DNA from: JAEUIE01 sp035430005
Lineage (GTDB): Bacteria > Planctomycetota > Planctomycetia > Gemmatales > HRBIN36
Length of the DNA stretch: 64,000 nucleotides
Direction: 5' to 3'
Assembly: GCA_035430005.1 (NCBI GenBank)
Contig: DAOMFV010000012.1
Coordinates: forward strand, 1-64,000
Position 1 is the stretch's first letter; every line of letters begins with the position of its first letter. The notes beneath the pieces were generated by a model. The model saw only the letters and a list, made by a program, of their open reading frames with translations, made no database searches and had not been told where the DNA came from. Shown here piece by piece: positions 8,469 through 16,762 of the stretch. A program made the translations under genes and the position numbers.

Positions 8469-8545
8469 CACCATACATCAATTTTTTGATTGATTACCAA
8501 GTCATTTCCGGTTCAACTGAGGCCTACTCTCCGAGGTAGCCTGCC

Positions 8546-9550
8546 ATGCATCGTCGATCCTTCCTGACCACCAGCCTGACTGCGGTTGTCTGTACTCACA
8601 TCAGCTATGCACGTGAAACGATGGGGGAAGTCGTTCGACTCGATCCACGGCTGGACGCTCTGATCGGCGCCGATGCCAGCATCGAAAAGGTCGCTGGCGG
8701 GTTCGACTGGGCTGAGGGACCTATCTGGCAGAAGAGCGACAAACGGCTGCTCTTCTCTGACATCCCCAAGAACATGGCCTGGCAGTGGTCAGCATCGAGC
8801 GGGTTGAAACCGTTCCTCTATCACAGTGGCTACACCGGCACCGAGAAGCGTGGCGGCGAGAGTGGCTGCAATGGCTTGACGCTCAGCCCTGAAGGCAAGC
8901 TCACCCTCTGTCAGCATGGCGATCGCCGCGTTGCCAGGCTGAACGACGATGGCAAGACCTTCACCACCCTCGCTGACCGCTACGAGGGCAAACGATTTAA
9001 CAGCCCAAACGATCTGGTCTATCACACAAGCGGCGACCTCTACTTCACCGATCCACCCTACGGTTTGGAAAAAGGACCAGACGATCCCAAGCGGGAGATC
9101 ACCTACTGTGGCGTCTATCGTCTTGGCAAGGATGGCAAAGTCACGCTGCTGACCAAAGAATTGTCTCGACCCAATGGCATCGGCTTCTCTTCTGATGAGA
9201 AGACTCTTTACGTCGCCAACTCTGATCCGAAGCAAGCGATCTGGATGGCTTATGCTATGAAAGATGATGGTACCTTGGGAGAAGGGAAGGTCTTCTTCGA
9301 TGTGACGAAAGAGGCAGGCAAGATGAAGGGGCTGCCTGATGGGCTCAAGCTCGATGTGAATGGTAATCTCTTTGCTACGGGTCCGGGTGGAGTGTGGGTA
9401 TTCACTCCGAAGGCTGAAGTGCTGGGGCGGATTGATCCCGGCTGTGCGACCGCCAACTGTGGCTGGGGCGAGGATGGTTCGACGCTGTTCCTGACAGCAG
9501 ATAAGTCGTTGTGCAGGATTAGAACGAAGACGAAGGGGCAGGGGTTTTGA
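8546..9550 (+). CDS. Exported SMP-30/gluconolactonase-family protein
   Basis: The 334-residue product starts MHRRSFLTTSLTAVVCTHIS, a short secretion signal. The rest is an SMP-30/gluconolaconase six-bladed propeller: FDWAEGPIWQ (first metal ligand Glu), GGESGCNGLTLSPEGKLTLCQHGDRRVARL, RFNSPNDLVYHTSGDLYFTDPPYGL (metal-binding Asn and Asp), LSRPNGIGFSSDEKTLYVANSD and GLPDGLKLDVNGNLFATGPGGVWVF (metal-binding Asp). Such enzymes hydrolyse sugar lactones in a divalent-metal-dependent way, here probably in the periplasm. The gene is monocistronic, with palindromes on both sides. Confidence 0.93.
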   Translation: MHRRSFLTTSLTAVVCTHISYARETMGEVVRLDPRLDALIGADASIEKVAGGFDWAEGPIWQKSDKRLLFSDIPKNMAWQWSASSGLKPFLYHSGYTGTEKRGGESGCNGLTLSPEGKLTLCQHGDRRVARLNDDGKTFTTLADRYEGKRFNSPNDLVYHTSGDLYFTDPPYGLEKGPDDPKREITYCGVYRLGKDGKVTLLTKELSRPNGIGFSSDEKTLYVANSDPKQAIWMAYAMKDDGTLGEGKVFFDVTKEAGKMKGLPDGLKLDVNGNLFATGPGGVWVFTPKAEVLGRIDPGCATANCGWGEDGSTLFLTADKSLCRIRTKTKGQGF

Positions 9551-9558
9551 ATATGCCT

Positions 9559-9626
9559 TCTCTGCGTTCCTCTGCGATCTCTGCGTTTATTTGAATCGCA
9601 AAGAGCGCAGAGGAACGCAGAGAACT
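9559..9626. repeat. Dispersed palindrome, family 'TCTCTGCGTTCCTCTGCG', copy 1
   Basis: TCTCTGCGTTCCTCTGCG pairs with CGCAGAGGAACGCAGAGA around a loop containing TTTATTTGAATCGCAAAG. A related element lies at 41431-41529. The comEC frame appears to start inside it at a TTG, but the real start is downstream. Confidence 0.9.
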
Positions 9627-9650
9627 CAAAGCAGACGAAGGCAACTCGCA

Positions 9651-12110
9651 GTGAATCCACCACCTTCACCACCGGCGCCGCTGGTACCGGTCGCTTTAGC
9701 TGTCGGCTTGGGGGTCTATCTCGAACGGCTGGTGCCACTGCCAACCCAGATGTTGGTGGCGCTGCTCATTGCCCTCGCCGCATCGTGGCTGTTGGCCATA
9801 CGTCGAAAACAGTCAGCGCTCTCAGCCATACTTCTCTGGTGCGTCGCCGGAACACTGGCTGCCCAGTGGCATCGCATCACCCAGGCCTGGCCCAGCGATG
9901 CGATAGGCCATTTCGCTACTCCAGATCGAACGCTGGTGAAACTGCGGGGCGCGGTCGGTGAGGATGTTGTCTACCAGCAACCCAGGCGGCCGGAATTACT
10001 GTCGGGGCAGGGTACGCTGGGCCATAGTGTTTTCATAGTCGATGTGGCTGCCCTGCAATTGACTGATCGCTGGCAGCCCGTCTCCGGTCGAGTGCGGGTT
10101 TCCGTGGAAGGCGAGCTGAGGCAGTTAGCCATAGGCGATGGCGTTGAAATCGTCGGAGGTCTGTCGGCTCTTTCGTCATCAGTCAATCCGGGTGGCATCG
10201 ACTTTCGCCAGAACTGGCTCGATCAGCAGATCCAAGCGAGCGTGGGGGTGAAGTCGATCGAGGGTATTACCCTGCACCGAGAATCGGATCGCTGGTCAAT
10301 AGCAGGAATGATGGCGCAGGCACGGGCATGGGTACGGCAGACGCTTCAGCAACACATGCCTCCCCGCCAGGCGGGTATCGCTCAAGCTTTGCTCTGCGGT
10401 GAACAGTCAGCTCTAACGCCCGATCAGTTCGAAGGCTACCTGCAAACCGGCGTCTATCACGTCCTCGCTGTCTCCGGGCAGCACCTGGTCGTGCTCTGTG
10501 CCTTTATCGGCTTCATTCTCCGTTTTGCCGGCGGCGATATGCGCAGCAGGGCAATCTGGCTGGCAGCCTTCGTCATTGGGTTCACATTGCTCACCGGTGC
10601 GAGGCCGCCCGTGGTGAGGGCAGCGGTGATCGTGCTGGCCTGGTGTTTAGCCTTGTGGCTGCGGCGGCGGGTGAACGCACTCAACGCCCTCGCTCTGGCC
10701 TGGATCATCGTGGCCATGCTCAACCCGGCTGACCTGGCCAACACCGGTTGTCAGTTATCGTTCCTGGCGGTACTGGTGCTGATCCAGATCATCGCCCCGT
10801 GGTACCTGTGGGAGAAAGAACACCTCTCACCTCTTGATCGACTTGAAGCAGAATTGCGCCCGGCCAGTTGGAGGCTGATCTACTGGCTACTGCATCATCT
10901 GAAATGGGCGATGCTGACTTCGCTCGTCTGCTGGCTGGCGACGATGCCATTGGTCATGCAGCGGTTCCATCTCGTCTCGCCCGCTGCCCTATTCCTGGGA
11001 CCACTCCTGGCTCTGCCGATCACTTTCGCCATGGTGTCGGGCATGATGCTGGTGCTACTGAGTGGTCTACCGATCATCTCGACGCTGTTGGCCACGATGA
11101 CTGCCTGGTCGCTGGAACTAAGCGACATGCTGGTCAACGCCTTCCGCGCGATCCCTTACAGCTTTGGCTACTGGCCCGATGTACCCCAGTGGTGGGTGCA
11201 GGGGTTCTATGCCGGGTTGCTGGCTGTTCTTCTCTACCCGAACTGGCAGCGCTGGTGGAAACTCTGGGCAGTCATTGGACTGGCCTGGTTGTTATTGGTA
11301 TTGGTCATCACTCGCCCCGATGTGCCGAGCGGCTTGCGGATGACGGTGCTCTCAGTCGGGCATGGCACCGCTATTGTCATTGAAACGCCGGGCGGTCGCT
11401 GTCTTCTCTACGATGCCGGTTCACTGGCCGGGCCTGACGTGGCGTATCGACATGTGTCGAGTTATCTCTGGTATCGTCGTCGTTCCAAGATCGATGAGGT
11501 GCTCCTCTCCCATGCTGATCTCGATCACTTCAATGCCCTGCCCGATCTGATTGACCGCTTTCGCGTGGGGATCATCCGCATGACGCCGACTTTCTCAGCC
11601 AAGCCCGACCGTGGCACCCAGGCGACGATGAAACAGTTGCAGGCGAAGCTGGCCAACCTGACGTTAATTAGTCGTGGCGCGATGCTGGAGGAAGGAGACG
11701 TTCAGATCGAAGTACTCCATCCACCGGCTCAAGGCCCGGCAGGGACCGAGAACGCCCGCAGCCTGGTGCTGCTCATCAACTACGCCGGCTGCCGTATTCT
11801 TCTGACCGGTGATCTGGAAGAGCCGGGGCTGTCGCAGGTGACGCAGATTCCCATTGCTCCGGTCGATGTGCTGGTCTCGCCGCATCATGGTTCGAGAGTC
11901 TCGAACACTGAACGCTTCGCAGCATGGTGCAAACCGAAGCTGGTGATCAGTTCCGAAACCTTCCCCCGTGGGCCAAAGCCTGATCCCTACACACCGCTGA
12001 GAGCGACGTTATGGCGGACATGGATACACGGCGGCGTCACGGTGGAAGTCGATACGAAGGGCGTGCGAGCCAGAACACAGGTGACGGGGAGACGTTGGCC
12101 GGAGAAATAG
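9651..12110 (+). CDS. comEC: ComEC/Rec2-type DNA uptake channel protein
   Basis: ComEC forms the inner-membrane channel for single-stranded DNA during natural transformation. From GTG 9651 the product is 819 residues. It has an N-terminal membrane pair, an OB-like DUF4131 region (VKLRGAVGEDVVY..., LAIGDGVEIVGGLS), the Competence domain with many membrane helices (LLCGEQSALTPDQFEGYLQTG, VYHVLAVSGQHLVVLCAFIGF, LTGARPPVVRAAVIV), and a C-terminal metallo-beta-lactamase-like domain (VLSVGHGTAIVIETPG, LLSHADLDHFNAL, LLTGDLEEPG, SPHHGS). The HADLDH metal motif is intact, suggesting a nuclease-type domain. GAAGG precedes the GTG; the TTG at 9591 lies inside a repeat and was rejected. Confidence 0.93.
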   Translation: MNPPPSPPAPLVPVALAVGLGVYLERLVPLPTQMLVALLIALAASWLLAIRRKQSALSAILLWCVAGTLAAQWHRITQAWPSDAIGHFATPDRTLVKLRGAVGEDVVYQQPRRPELLSGQGTLGHSVFIVDVAALQLTDRWQPVSGRVRVSVEGELRQLAIGDGVEIVGGLSALSSSVNPGGIDFRQNWLDQQIQASVGVKSIEGITLHRESDRWSIAGMMAQARAWVRQTLQQHMPPRQAGIAQALLCGEQSALTPDQFEGYLQTGVYHVLAVSGQHLVVLCAFIGFILRFAGGDMRSRAIWLAAFVIGFTLLTGARPPVVRAAVIVLAWCLALWLRRRVNALNALALAWIIVAMLNPADLANTGCQLSFLAVLVLIQIIAPWYLWEKEHLSPLDRLEAELRPASWRLIYWLLHHLKWAMLTSLVCWLATMPLVMQRFHLVSPAALFLGPLLALPITFAMVSGMMLVLLSGLPIISTLLATMTAWSLELSDMLVNAFRAIPYSFGYWPDVPQWWVQGFYAGLLAVLLYPNWQRWWKLWAVIGLAWLLLVLVITRPDVPSGLRMTVLSVGHGTAIVIETPGGRCLLYDAGSLAGPDVAYRHVSSYLWYRRRSKIDEVLLSHADLDHFNALPDLIDRFRVGIIRMTPTFSAKPDRGTQATMKQLQAKLANLTLISRGAMLEEGDVQIEVLHPPAQGPAGTENARSLVLLINYAGCRILLTGDLEEPGLSQVTQIPIAPVDVLVSPHHGSRVSNTERFAAWCKPKLVISSETFPRGPKPDPYTPLRATLWRTWIHGGVTVEVDTKGVRARTQVTGRRWPEK

Positions 12111-12118
12111 ACACTGAA

Positions 12119-12155
12119 CGTTCTCCCCTCTCCCTCCTGGGGAGAGGGGAGAAAA
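12119..12155. repeat. Short palindrome in the CTCCCC/GGGGAG style
   Basis: TTCTCCCCTCTCCCTCC-tg-GGGAGAGGGGAGAA forms a hairpin nine bases after the comEC stop. It could act as a terminator-like structure. A related half-site, CCCCTCTCCCCAGGAGGGAGAG, lies at 12779-12800. Confidence 0.8.
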
Positions 12156-12188
12156 ACGTCGGGTGGCTGGTCGCAACTAACTCGATGT

Positions 12189-12644
12189 TCATCTGTGGCG
12201 GAGAATCTTCCAGTATTGAGGACGTAAACACTCAACATCTATCAGATGCATCGGCATATAGAACGTCTCTGCAAGCAGAGAATTGGCAACACGATACTCC
12301 ACTGGATAGCGAAAGACTGCGCCGTTGTAGGCAGTCACCCTTTTAACAGTACCGAAATAGGTGCTGACATACACCAGCACAGCCAGACTCATCTTCTCAG
12401 GCGATTCAACGAGTTTCCCATATGTGGTTTTGAGAGTAGAGACAATCTCTACTGAATGCTGAACCAGGGGATCCCATTGATCATGGAGCTGGGAGATTCT
12501 GACATTCTGGGCGTTAGCAAAGGAATGCGATGGCACTGTGGTCTTGGGATCAAGCCAGTTCACACTGAGCAACACGCCGGCAATCAGCAGGACGACTGTT
12601 GCCGTCAAGCCGAGGGCAATTCGGTTGGTGGTGTTTTGTCGCAT
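12189..12644 (-). CDS. Hypothetical membrane-anchored protein
   Basis: The 151-residue product has one N-terminal hydrophobic helix (LGLTATVVLLIAGVLLSVNW), so it is anchored with its bulk outside the cytoplasm or has an uncleaved signal. The remainder contains SVEIVSTLKTTYGKL and LAVLVYVSTYFGTVKRVTAYNG but matches no family I know. It lies downstream of, and in the same direction as, the Ser/Thr kinase gene, with a 168-bp gap. Coding status is likely but not certain. Confidence 0.55.
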   Translation of the reverse strand: MRQNTTNRIALGLTATVVLLIAGVLLSVNWLDPKTTVPSHSFANAQNVRISQLHDQWDPLVQHSVEIVSTLKTTYGKLVESPEKMSLAVLVYVSTYFGTVKRVTAYNGAVFRYPVEYRVANSLLAETFYMPMHLIDVECLRPQYWKILRHR

Positions 12645-12812
12645 CGAGGAGTTCTCAGTTGGCGAGCATCCTCTCCATAGTAACCGAGGCCGGTGGCAAT
12701 GCCACTGGAATTGAAGAGCAAGGGTGGGGTTGTGGTCGAAACAAGTACGAACGCAACCGGAAGAGTCGATTAAGAACCCCCTCTCCCCAGGAGGGAGAGA
12801 GAAAAAATAACT

Positions 12813-15284
12813 CTACTTCTTGAGCGCAGCACGAGTCTGCTCCAACGCCTTCTGGATACTCTGGATATCCTGTTCGATGTTCTTGTTGTTCTGCTTAGTG
12901 TTGTAGTCGGTCAACAGCTTCAGCCCTGCCTGGTAGGCTTCCATGGCTGCTTGAGGTTTGCCCAGTTTGTTATTTGCCAGGCCTGTTCGCAACACGACGC
13001 GCCCCAGCGTCGAGTGAGGACGATGATTGAGCGGATCGAGTGCGATGGCTGCGGTCTTCAGTTCGTAGGAGCGCTTCAGCACCACGAGCGCTTCCTCGTA
13101 AAGCTGCAGTTGCAACGACACATTGGAAATATGATCGTAGGAGGTGGAGCAATCGAGCAGCAACTGAGTATTCGTGTTGGCATAGGGTTCCATCTTCTGG
13201 CTGATGGCCAGTTCCTGGCGGAAAGCCGCCAGCGCGCCTTGTTTATCCCCTAAGCCTTTGATAGCATCTGCCAGGCGTGACCAGGAATTGGCGTAAGCCA
13301 TCTGGGCATCCACATCATCGGGCTTGGCTTCAGCCAGTATCTTGTTGGTTGCCAATGCCTCACGGTAATACTTTTCCGCTTGCCGATACCCGGCCTTGAA
13401 GTCGTAGTGCCAATCGCCCAGCCATTCAGTTGCTTTGGCATACATGGCCTGGTTGCGCTGAGCTTTGTCGGCAGAGTCTTGGAGAGGTTTCAGCACCTGG
13501 CAGGCTTCCTCGAGGTTTTTTCTGGCCTCTTCCTGTTCGTTCACGCGCATCATCAAGTATGCGCCTTCCACCAGGGCTCGTCCCAGTTCAAACTGAGCAT
13601 CCTCATCGCTGGAAGCAAAGATAAGTTCTCGGCGCAACTGGATGGTTTGCCTGGCCAAGGTCAGAGCACGCTGCATGACGGGTCGTTGCTTTTGCAGATT
13701 CGCCTGCGCTTCGGTGACTTCCCAACCCCAATCTTCCAGATATGTCAGATAGATCGAGTAGAGCAGGTAGGCATTAGCCAGATCAGCCTTGGCCTGCTGC
13801 TTATCTGTAGCTGTGTGATAGAGTTCCTCAAACAGACGGGTGGCCCGTTCGTAAAGTTGGCTGGTATTCTCCGTGCTGACGACCCCGGTGTCTTTGCCAA
13901 GCTGTCTGAAGGCCTCAGCTAGTTGTAAGCTGGCGTGAGCGGTATTGCGATCCACCCGTTGTTGGACTCGAAGCTGATCGGAGAGATTCTGTAAGCCGGT
14001 CAGCGCCGTTTGGAGAATCGCCCCTCGTACCTTTTGAGCGTTGGGCAAACCGGCCAGCTTCGATTGGATGTCAAAGATGACCGTTTCCAGCGTCTTCATG
14101 GCAAGCTGAGTTTGCTCGTCGGCAATAACCAGATTCTTGCGTGCCTCCTCAGCCGACCGATTGGCGATGTACGCCAGATAACTCGAAACACAGATGCCGG
14201 CGATCAGAATCATGGTGGTCAGCGCCAGGGCAGCGGCCAGGGAGGGATTGCGACGACGCCAACGCCACAGGCGTTCCACCCAGTTGACCGGGCGAGCCTG
14301 GATCGGTTCATGGTTCAGATAACGACGCAGGTCTTCTGCTAAAGCCTCAGCGGACTGATAGCGCTTGCCTGCTTCTTTCTGCAGACATTTTAAGCAAATC
14401 GTTTCCAGATCGATGGAGATCGTGGGAATAAGTGATCGAGGTGGAACAGGGTCCTGATGGAGCACCTGATGGATCGTGTCCCAGACGCTCGCACCTCTAA
14501 ACGGGGCTCGGCCTGTGAGCGCCTCATAGAGTATGGTGCCCAGTGCATAGACATCGGTAGCCGGGACAATGCGATCGTTGTGCCCCGACGCCTGTTCAGG
14601 AGCCATGTAGCTGGGAGTGCCCAGAATCGAACCGCTTTGTGTTTGCCCCGACGCCTGACTGACATACTTGGCCAGACCGAAGTCAGCGATCTTGGGTTCG
14701 CCCGTTTGGGTGAGCAGGATATTGGCAGGCTTCAGATCACGGTGGATGATCCCGCGCTGATGTGCCGCCTGCACTGCCAGGGCCAGGGTACGCACTAGTT
14801 CTGCACAGGCCTGTGGAGGCTGTGGCTTGCCCTGGAGGAACTTCGAATAACTGCCGCCAGCCACATACTCCAACGAAAAGTAGGGCTGCTGACGGACTTC
14901 CCCGATTTCGTAGACCTGAACGATGTTGGGATGCTGGAGTTGCGCCACCGCTTCGGCTTCGAGGCGAAACCGGGCGCGATGGGTGGGGTCATCTTCGCCG
15001 GCCTGGACCATCTTGAGAGCGACTTCACGGTTGAGTCCATGCTGCCTGGCATGGTAGACGATCCCCATACCGCCCCGCCCCAGGATGCCGATGATCTCGT
15101 AGCCAGGGACAATGGGCCAGGATGACTGATCCTGCTGATTCTCCGTCTTCAGAGAAAATGCAAGATCAGGCTCCGCATTGCCTGTATCAAGCCGAGTGTC
15201 CCCCATCGTTTGCCCCAGCGTAGTGGCCGGGGCAGCGACATGATCTACGGTAGCCAGTTCGTGTGGCTCGCGCACAGGAGGCAT
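12813..15284 (-). CDS. Transmembrane Ser/Thr protein kinase with TPR-like extracytoplasmic region
   Basis: The 823-residue product has an N-terminal Hanks-type kinase domain: glycine loop GRGGMG at 69-74, catalytic Lys91 (VALKMV), HRDLKPANIL from His181 with catalytic Asp183, DFG at 201-203, the activation segment GTPSYMAPEQ, and the DVYALGTILYEALTGRAPF helix. All catalytic residues are present. A single membrane helix near residues 355-380 (LAAALALTTMILIAGICVSSYLAYI) follows, then about 440 residues of helical, TPR-like repeats (for example AEKYYREALATNKILAEAKPD and YEEALVVLKRSYELKTAAI). This kinase-TM-TPR layout is common in planctomycetes. The substrate is unknown. Confidence 0.93.
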   Translation of the reverse strand: MPPVREPHELATVDHVAAPATTLGQTMGDTRLDTGNAEPDLAFSLKTENQQDQSSWPIVPGYEIIGILGRGGMGIVYHARQHGLNREVALKMVQAGEDDPTHRARFRLEAEAVAQLQHPNIVQVYEIGEVRQQPYFSLEYVAGGSYSKFLQGKPQPPQACAELVRTLALAVQAAHQRGIIHRDLKPANILLTQTGEPKIADFGLAKYVSQASGQTQSGSILGTPSYMAPEQASGHNDRIVPATDVYALGTILYEALTGRAPFRGASVWDTIHQVLHQDPVPPRSLIPTISIDLETICLKCLQKEAGKRYQSAEALAEDLRRYLNHEPIQARPVNWVERLWRWRRRNPSLAAALALTTMILIAGICVSSYLAYIANRSAEEARKNLVIADEQTQLAMKTLETVIFDIQSKLAGLPNAQKVRGAILQTALTGLQNLSDQLRVQQRVDRNTAHASLQLAEAFRQLGKDTGVVSTENTSQLYERATRLFEELYHTATDKQQAKADLANAYLLYSIYLTYLEDWGWEVTEAQANLQKQRPVMQRALTLARQTIQLRRELIFASSDEDAQFELGRALVEGAYLMMRVNEQEEARKNLEEACQVLKPLQDSADKAQRNQAMYAKATEWLGDWHYDFKAGYRQAEKYYREALATNKILAEAKPDDVDAQMAYANSWSRLADAIKGLGDKQGALAAFRQELAISQKMEPYANTNTQLLLDCSTSYDHISNVSLQLQLYEEALVVLKRSYELKTAAIALDPLNHRPHSTLGRVVLRTGLANNKLGKPQAAMEAYQAGLKLLTDYNTKQNNKNIEQDIQSIQKALEQTRAALKK

Positions 15285-15350
15285 GAGTAATACTCAAAGG
15301 GCAGGACGCCTTGAGCATACTCATTTTCAGCATGAAAAACCACGAGGAAT

Positions 15351-15537
15351 ATTTAGCCCCCGGCTCTTCAAGCCGGGGGACGATCACGCGAAGACTGGAT
15401 GGTAATGATGAAAGTACAACAAGGCGAGGCGCGCGGAGTAATGAGACACCATCACCGAGTTTCGCCTTTTGTTAATCTTGGAGACGTAATACTCGCCCAG
15501 CGTGATCGCCCCCGGCTTGAAGAGCCGGGGGCTAAAT
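15351..15537. repeat. 187-bp element with long terminal inverted repeats
   Basis: The left end 15351-15390 (ATTTAGCCCCCGGCTCTTCA... through CGATCACGCG) is mirrored at the right end 15500-15537 (...CGTGATCGCCCCCGGCTTGA through GCTAAAT), with one base difference near the inner edge. The centre holds a weaker inverted repeat, AACAAGGCGA versus TCGCCTTTTGTT. There is no coding capacity. It could be a non-autonomous mobile element or a large structured palindrome between prfB and the kinase gene. I see no target duplication. Confidence 0.88.
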
Positions 15538-15540
15538 GAT

Positions 15541-16651
15541 CTACGCTTTCTTGTTCCTCTTCATCACCATCATCTTGAGGTAATCCTCCATGAACTGATC
15601 AAGGTCGCCATCGAGAACTTTGCCTACCTGAGCGGTTTCGGTGCCAGTACGGGTGTCCTTCGTCAGGGTATATGGTTGCAACACGTAGTTGCGGATCTGG
15701 TTACCCCAGGCGACTTCGCCCTTCTCGTCGTACTGCTTCTCGACCTCCGCCTTGCGGCGGTTCTCTTCCATCTTGTAGAGCTTGGCGTAGAGCATCTTCC
15801 AGCAGTTGTCCTTGTTCTTGTGCTGACTGCGCTCGGTGCGGCTTTCCGCTACCAGCCCCGTGGGATGGTGGATAAGGCGCACTCCCGACTGGGTCTTGTT
15901 CACATGCTGCCCGCCGGGGCCGCCGCAGGAGAAGGTCTGGGTTTCAACATCGTCGGGCTTGATCTCAATGGGCGACTGTTCGATTTCTGGCAGCACATCG
16001 ACAGCGACGAAGCTGGTCTGCCGTTTATCACCGGAACCGAACGGGCTGATGCGGACGAGTCGATGCACGCCCACTTCCGATTGGAGTCGGCCATAGGCAT
16101 AGTCTCCGGTGATGTAGAGGGTGGCGTTGCGAAGGCCCGCTTCTTCGTTGGCCAGTTCATCGGTCAGTTCTACCTTGTAGCCATGATCTTCCGCCCAGCG
16201 GGTGTACATGCGGAGAAGCATCGAGGCGAAGTCGCAGGCATCGGTGCCACCGGTGCCGGCCTGCAGGCGCAGGAAAGCGTTGCTGGCATCTTCGGGGCCG
16301 GAGAGCATCGCCTTGAATTCGAACTCGTTGAACTTCTTCTCGAACTTGCCCAACTCGCTTTGCAACTCCGCTTCCATCGAAGCGTCTTCGCTGGCGAACT
16401 CAGCCATCACGACCATGTCTTCCTTGGTCTTGTCGAGTTCGTCGTAGGGCTTGAGGATGTTATTGAGCGGCTTAAGCTGGCTGATAATCTGCTTGGCCTT
16501 GTCGGGGTTGTCCCAGAAGTTGGCTTCGCCCATGCGTGCTTCAAGCTTGGCCTTGTCGGCCTGTTTGCCGGCCAGGTCAAAGAGAGTCCCGGAGATTGGT
16601 GAGGCGTGCCACCACGTCATCGAGCCGACGACGTAATTCGGGATTGATCAC
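15541..16651 (-). CDS. prfB: Peptide chain release factor 2, with programmed +1 frameshift
   Basis: RF2 reads UGA and UAA stop codons and triggers peptide release. Translation starts at GTG 16651, six bases after AAAGGAG, and gives 24 codons (VINPELRRRL...LRDSL) ending CTT TGA C at 16582-16576. A +1 slip past the T at 16579 joins the main frame (DLAGKQADKAKL...), making about 369 residues, the usual length. The main frame contains the tRNA-contacting GGQ loop (GGPGGQHVNKTQSGVRL), RLVRISPFGSGDKRQTSF and SQHKNKDNCW. The CTTTGAC slip site is the classic RF2 autoregulatory site: low RF2 slows termination at the in-frame TGA and favours the slip. Reading only one frame would truncate the N-terminus. 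Confidence 0.96.
16576..16592 (-). promoter_or_regulatory. RF2 programmed frameshift site CTT-TGA-C
   Basis: On the minus strand the sequence reads CGGGACTCTCTTTGACC. The zero frame stops at TGA (16579-16577). Slippage on CTT moves to the TTT/GAC frame, which encodes the rest of RF2. An SD-like purine tract, CGGGA, sits shortly before the slip codon, weaker than the AGGGGG seen in E. coli. Confidence 0.95.
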
Positions 16652-16673
16652 GGAGGACTCCTTTGGAGGTGAT

Positions 16674-16748
16674 ATGACAGCCCGACGCGCTAGCGAGGGT
16701 GGACCTTGCGATTGTACGCGCCCCCTCGCTAGCGCGTCGGGCTGTCAT
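16674..16748. repeat. Dispersed palindrome, family 'CCCGACGCGCTAGCGAGGG', copy B
   Basis: Perfect 26-bp arms at 16674-16699 and 16723-16748 surround a 23-nt spacer (TGGACCTTGCGATTG...). Same family as 7123-7197 and 22600-22664. It sits immediately upstream of prfB, between it and the end of the receiver-protein gene. Confidence 0.95.
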
Positions 16749-16762
16749 CAAACTGAGTATTG

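Noticed and set aside
9591..9650. TTG start for comEC
   Set aside because: It falls inside a dispersed palindrome that occurs elsewhere; the GTG at 9651 has a better context.
15502..16602. Plus-strand frame of 366 codons opposite prfB
   Set aside because: Shadow of RF2; leucine- and valine-rich artefact of reading conserved codons backwards.
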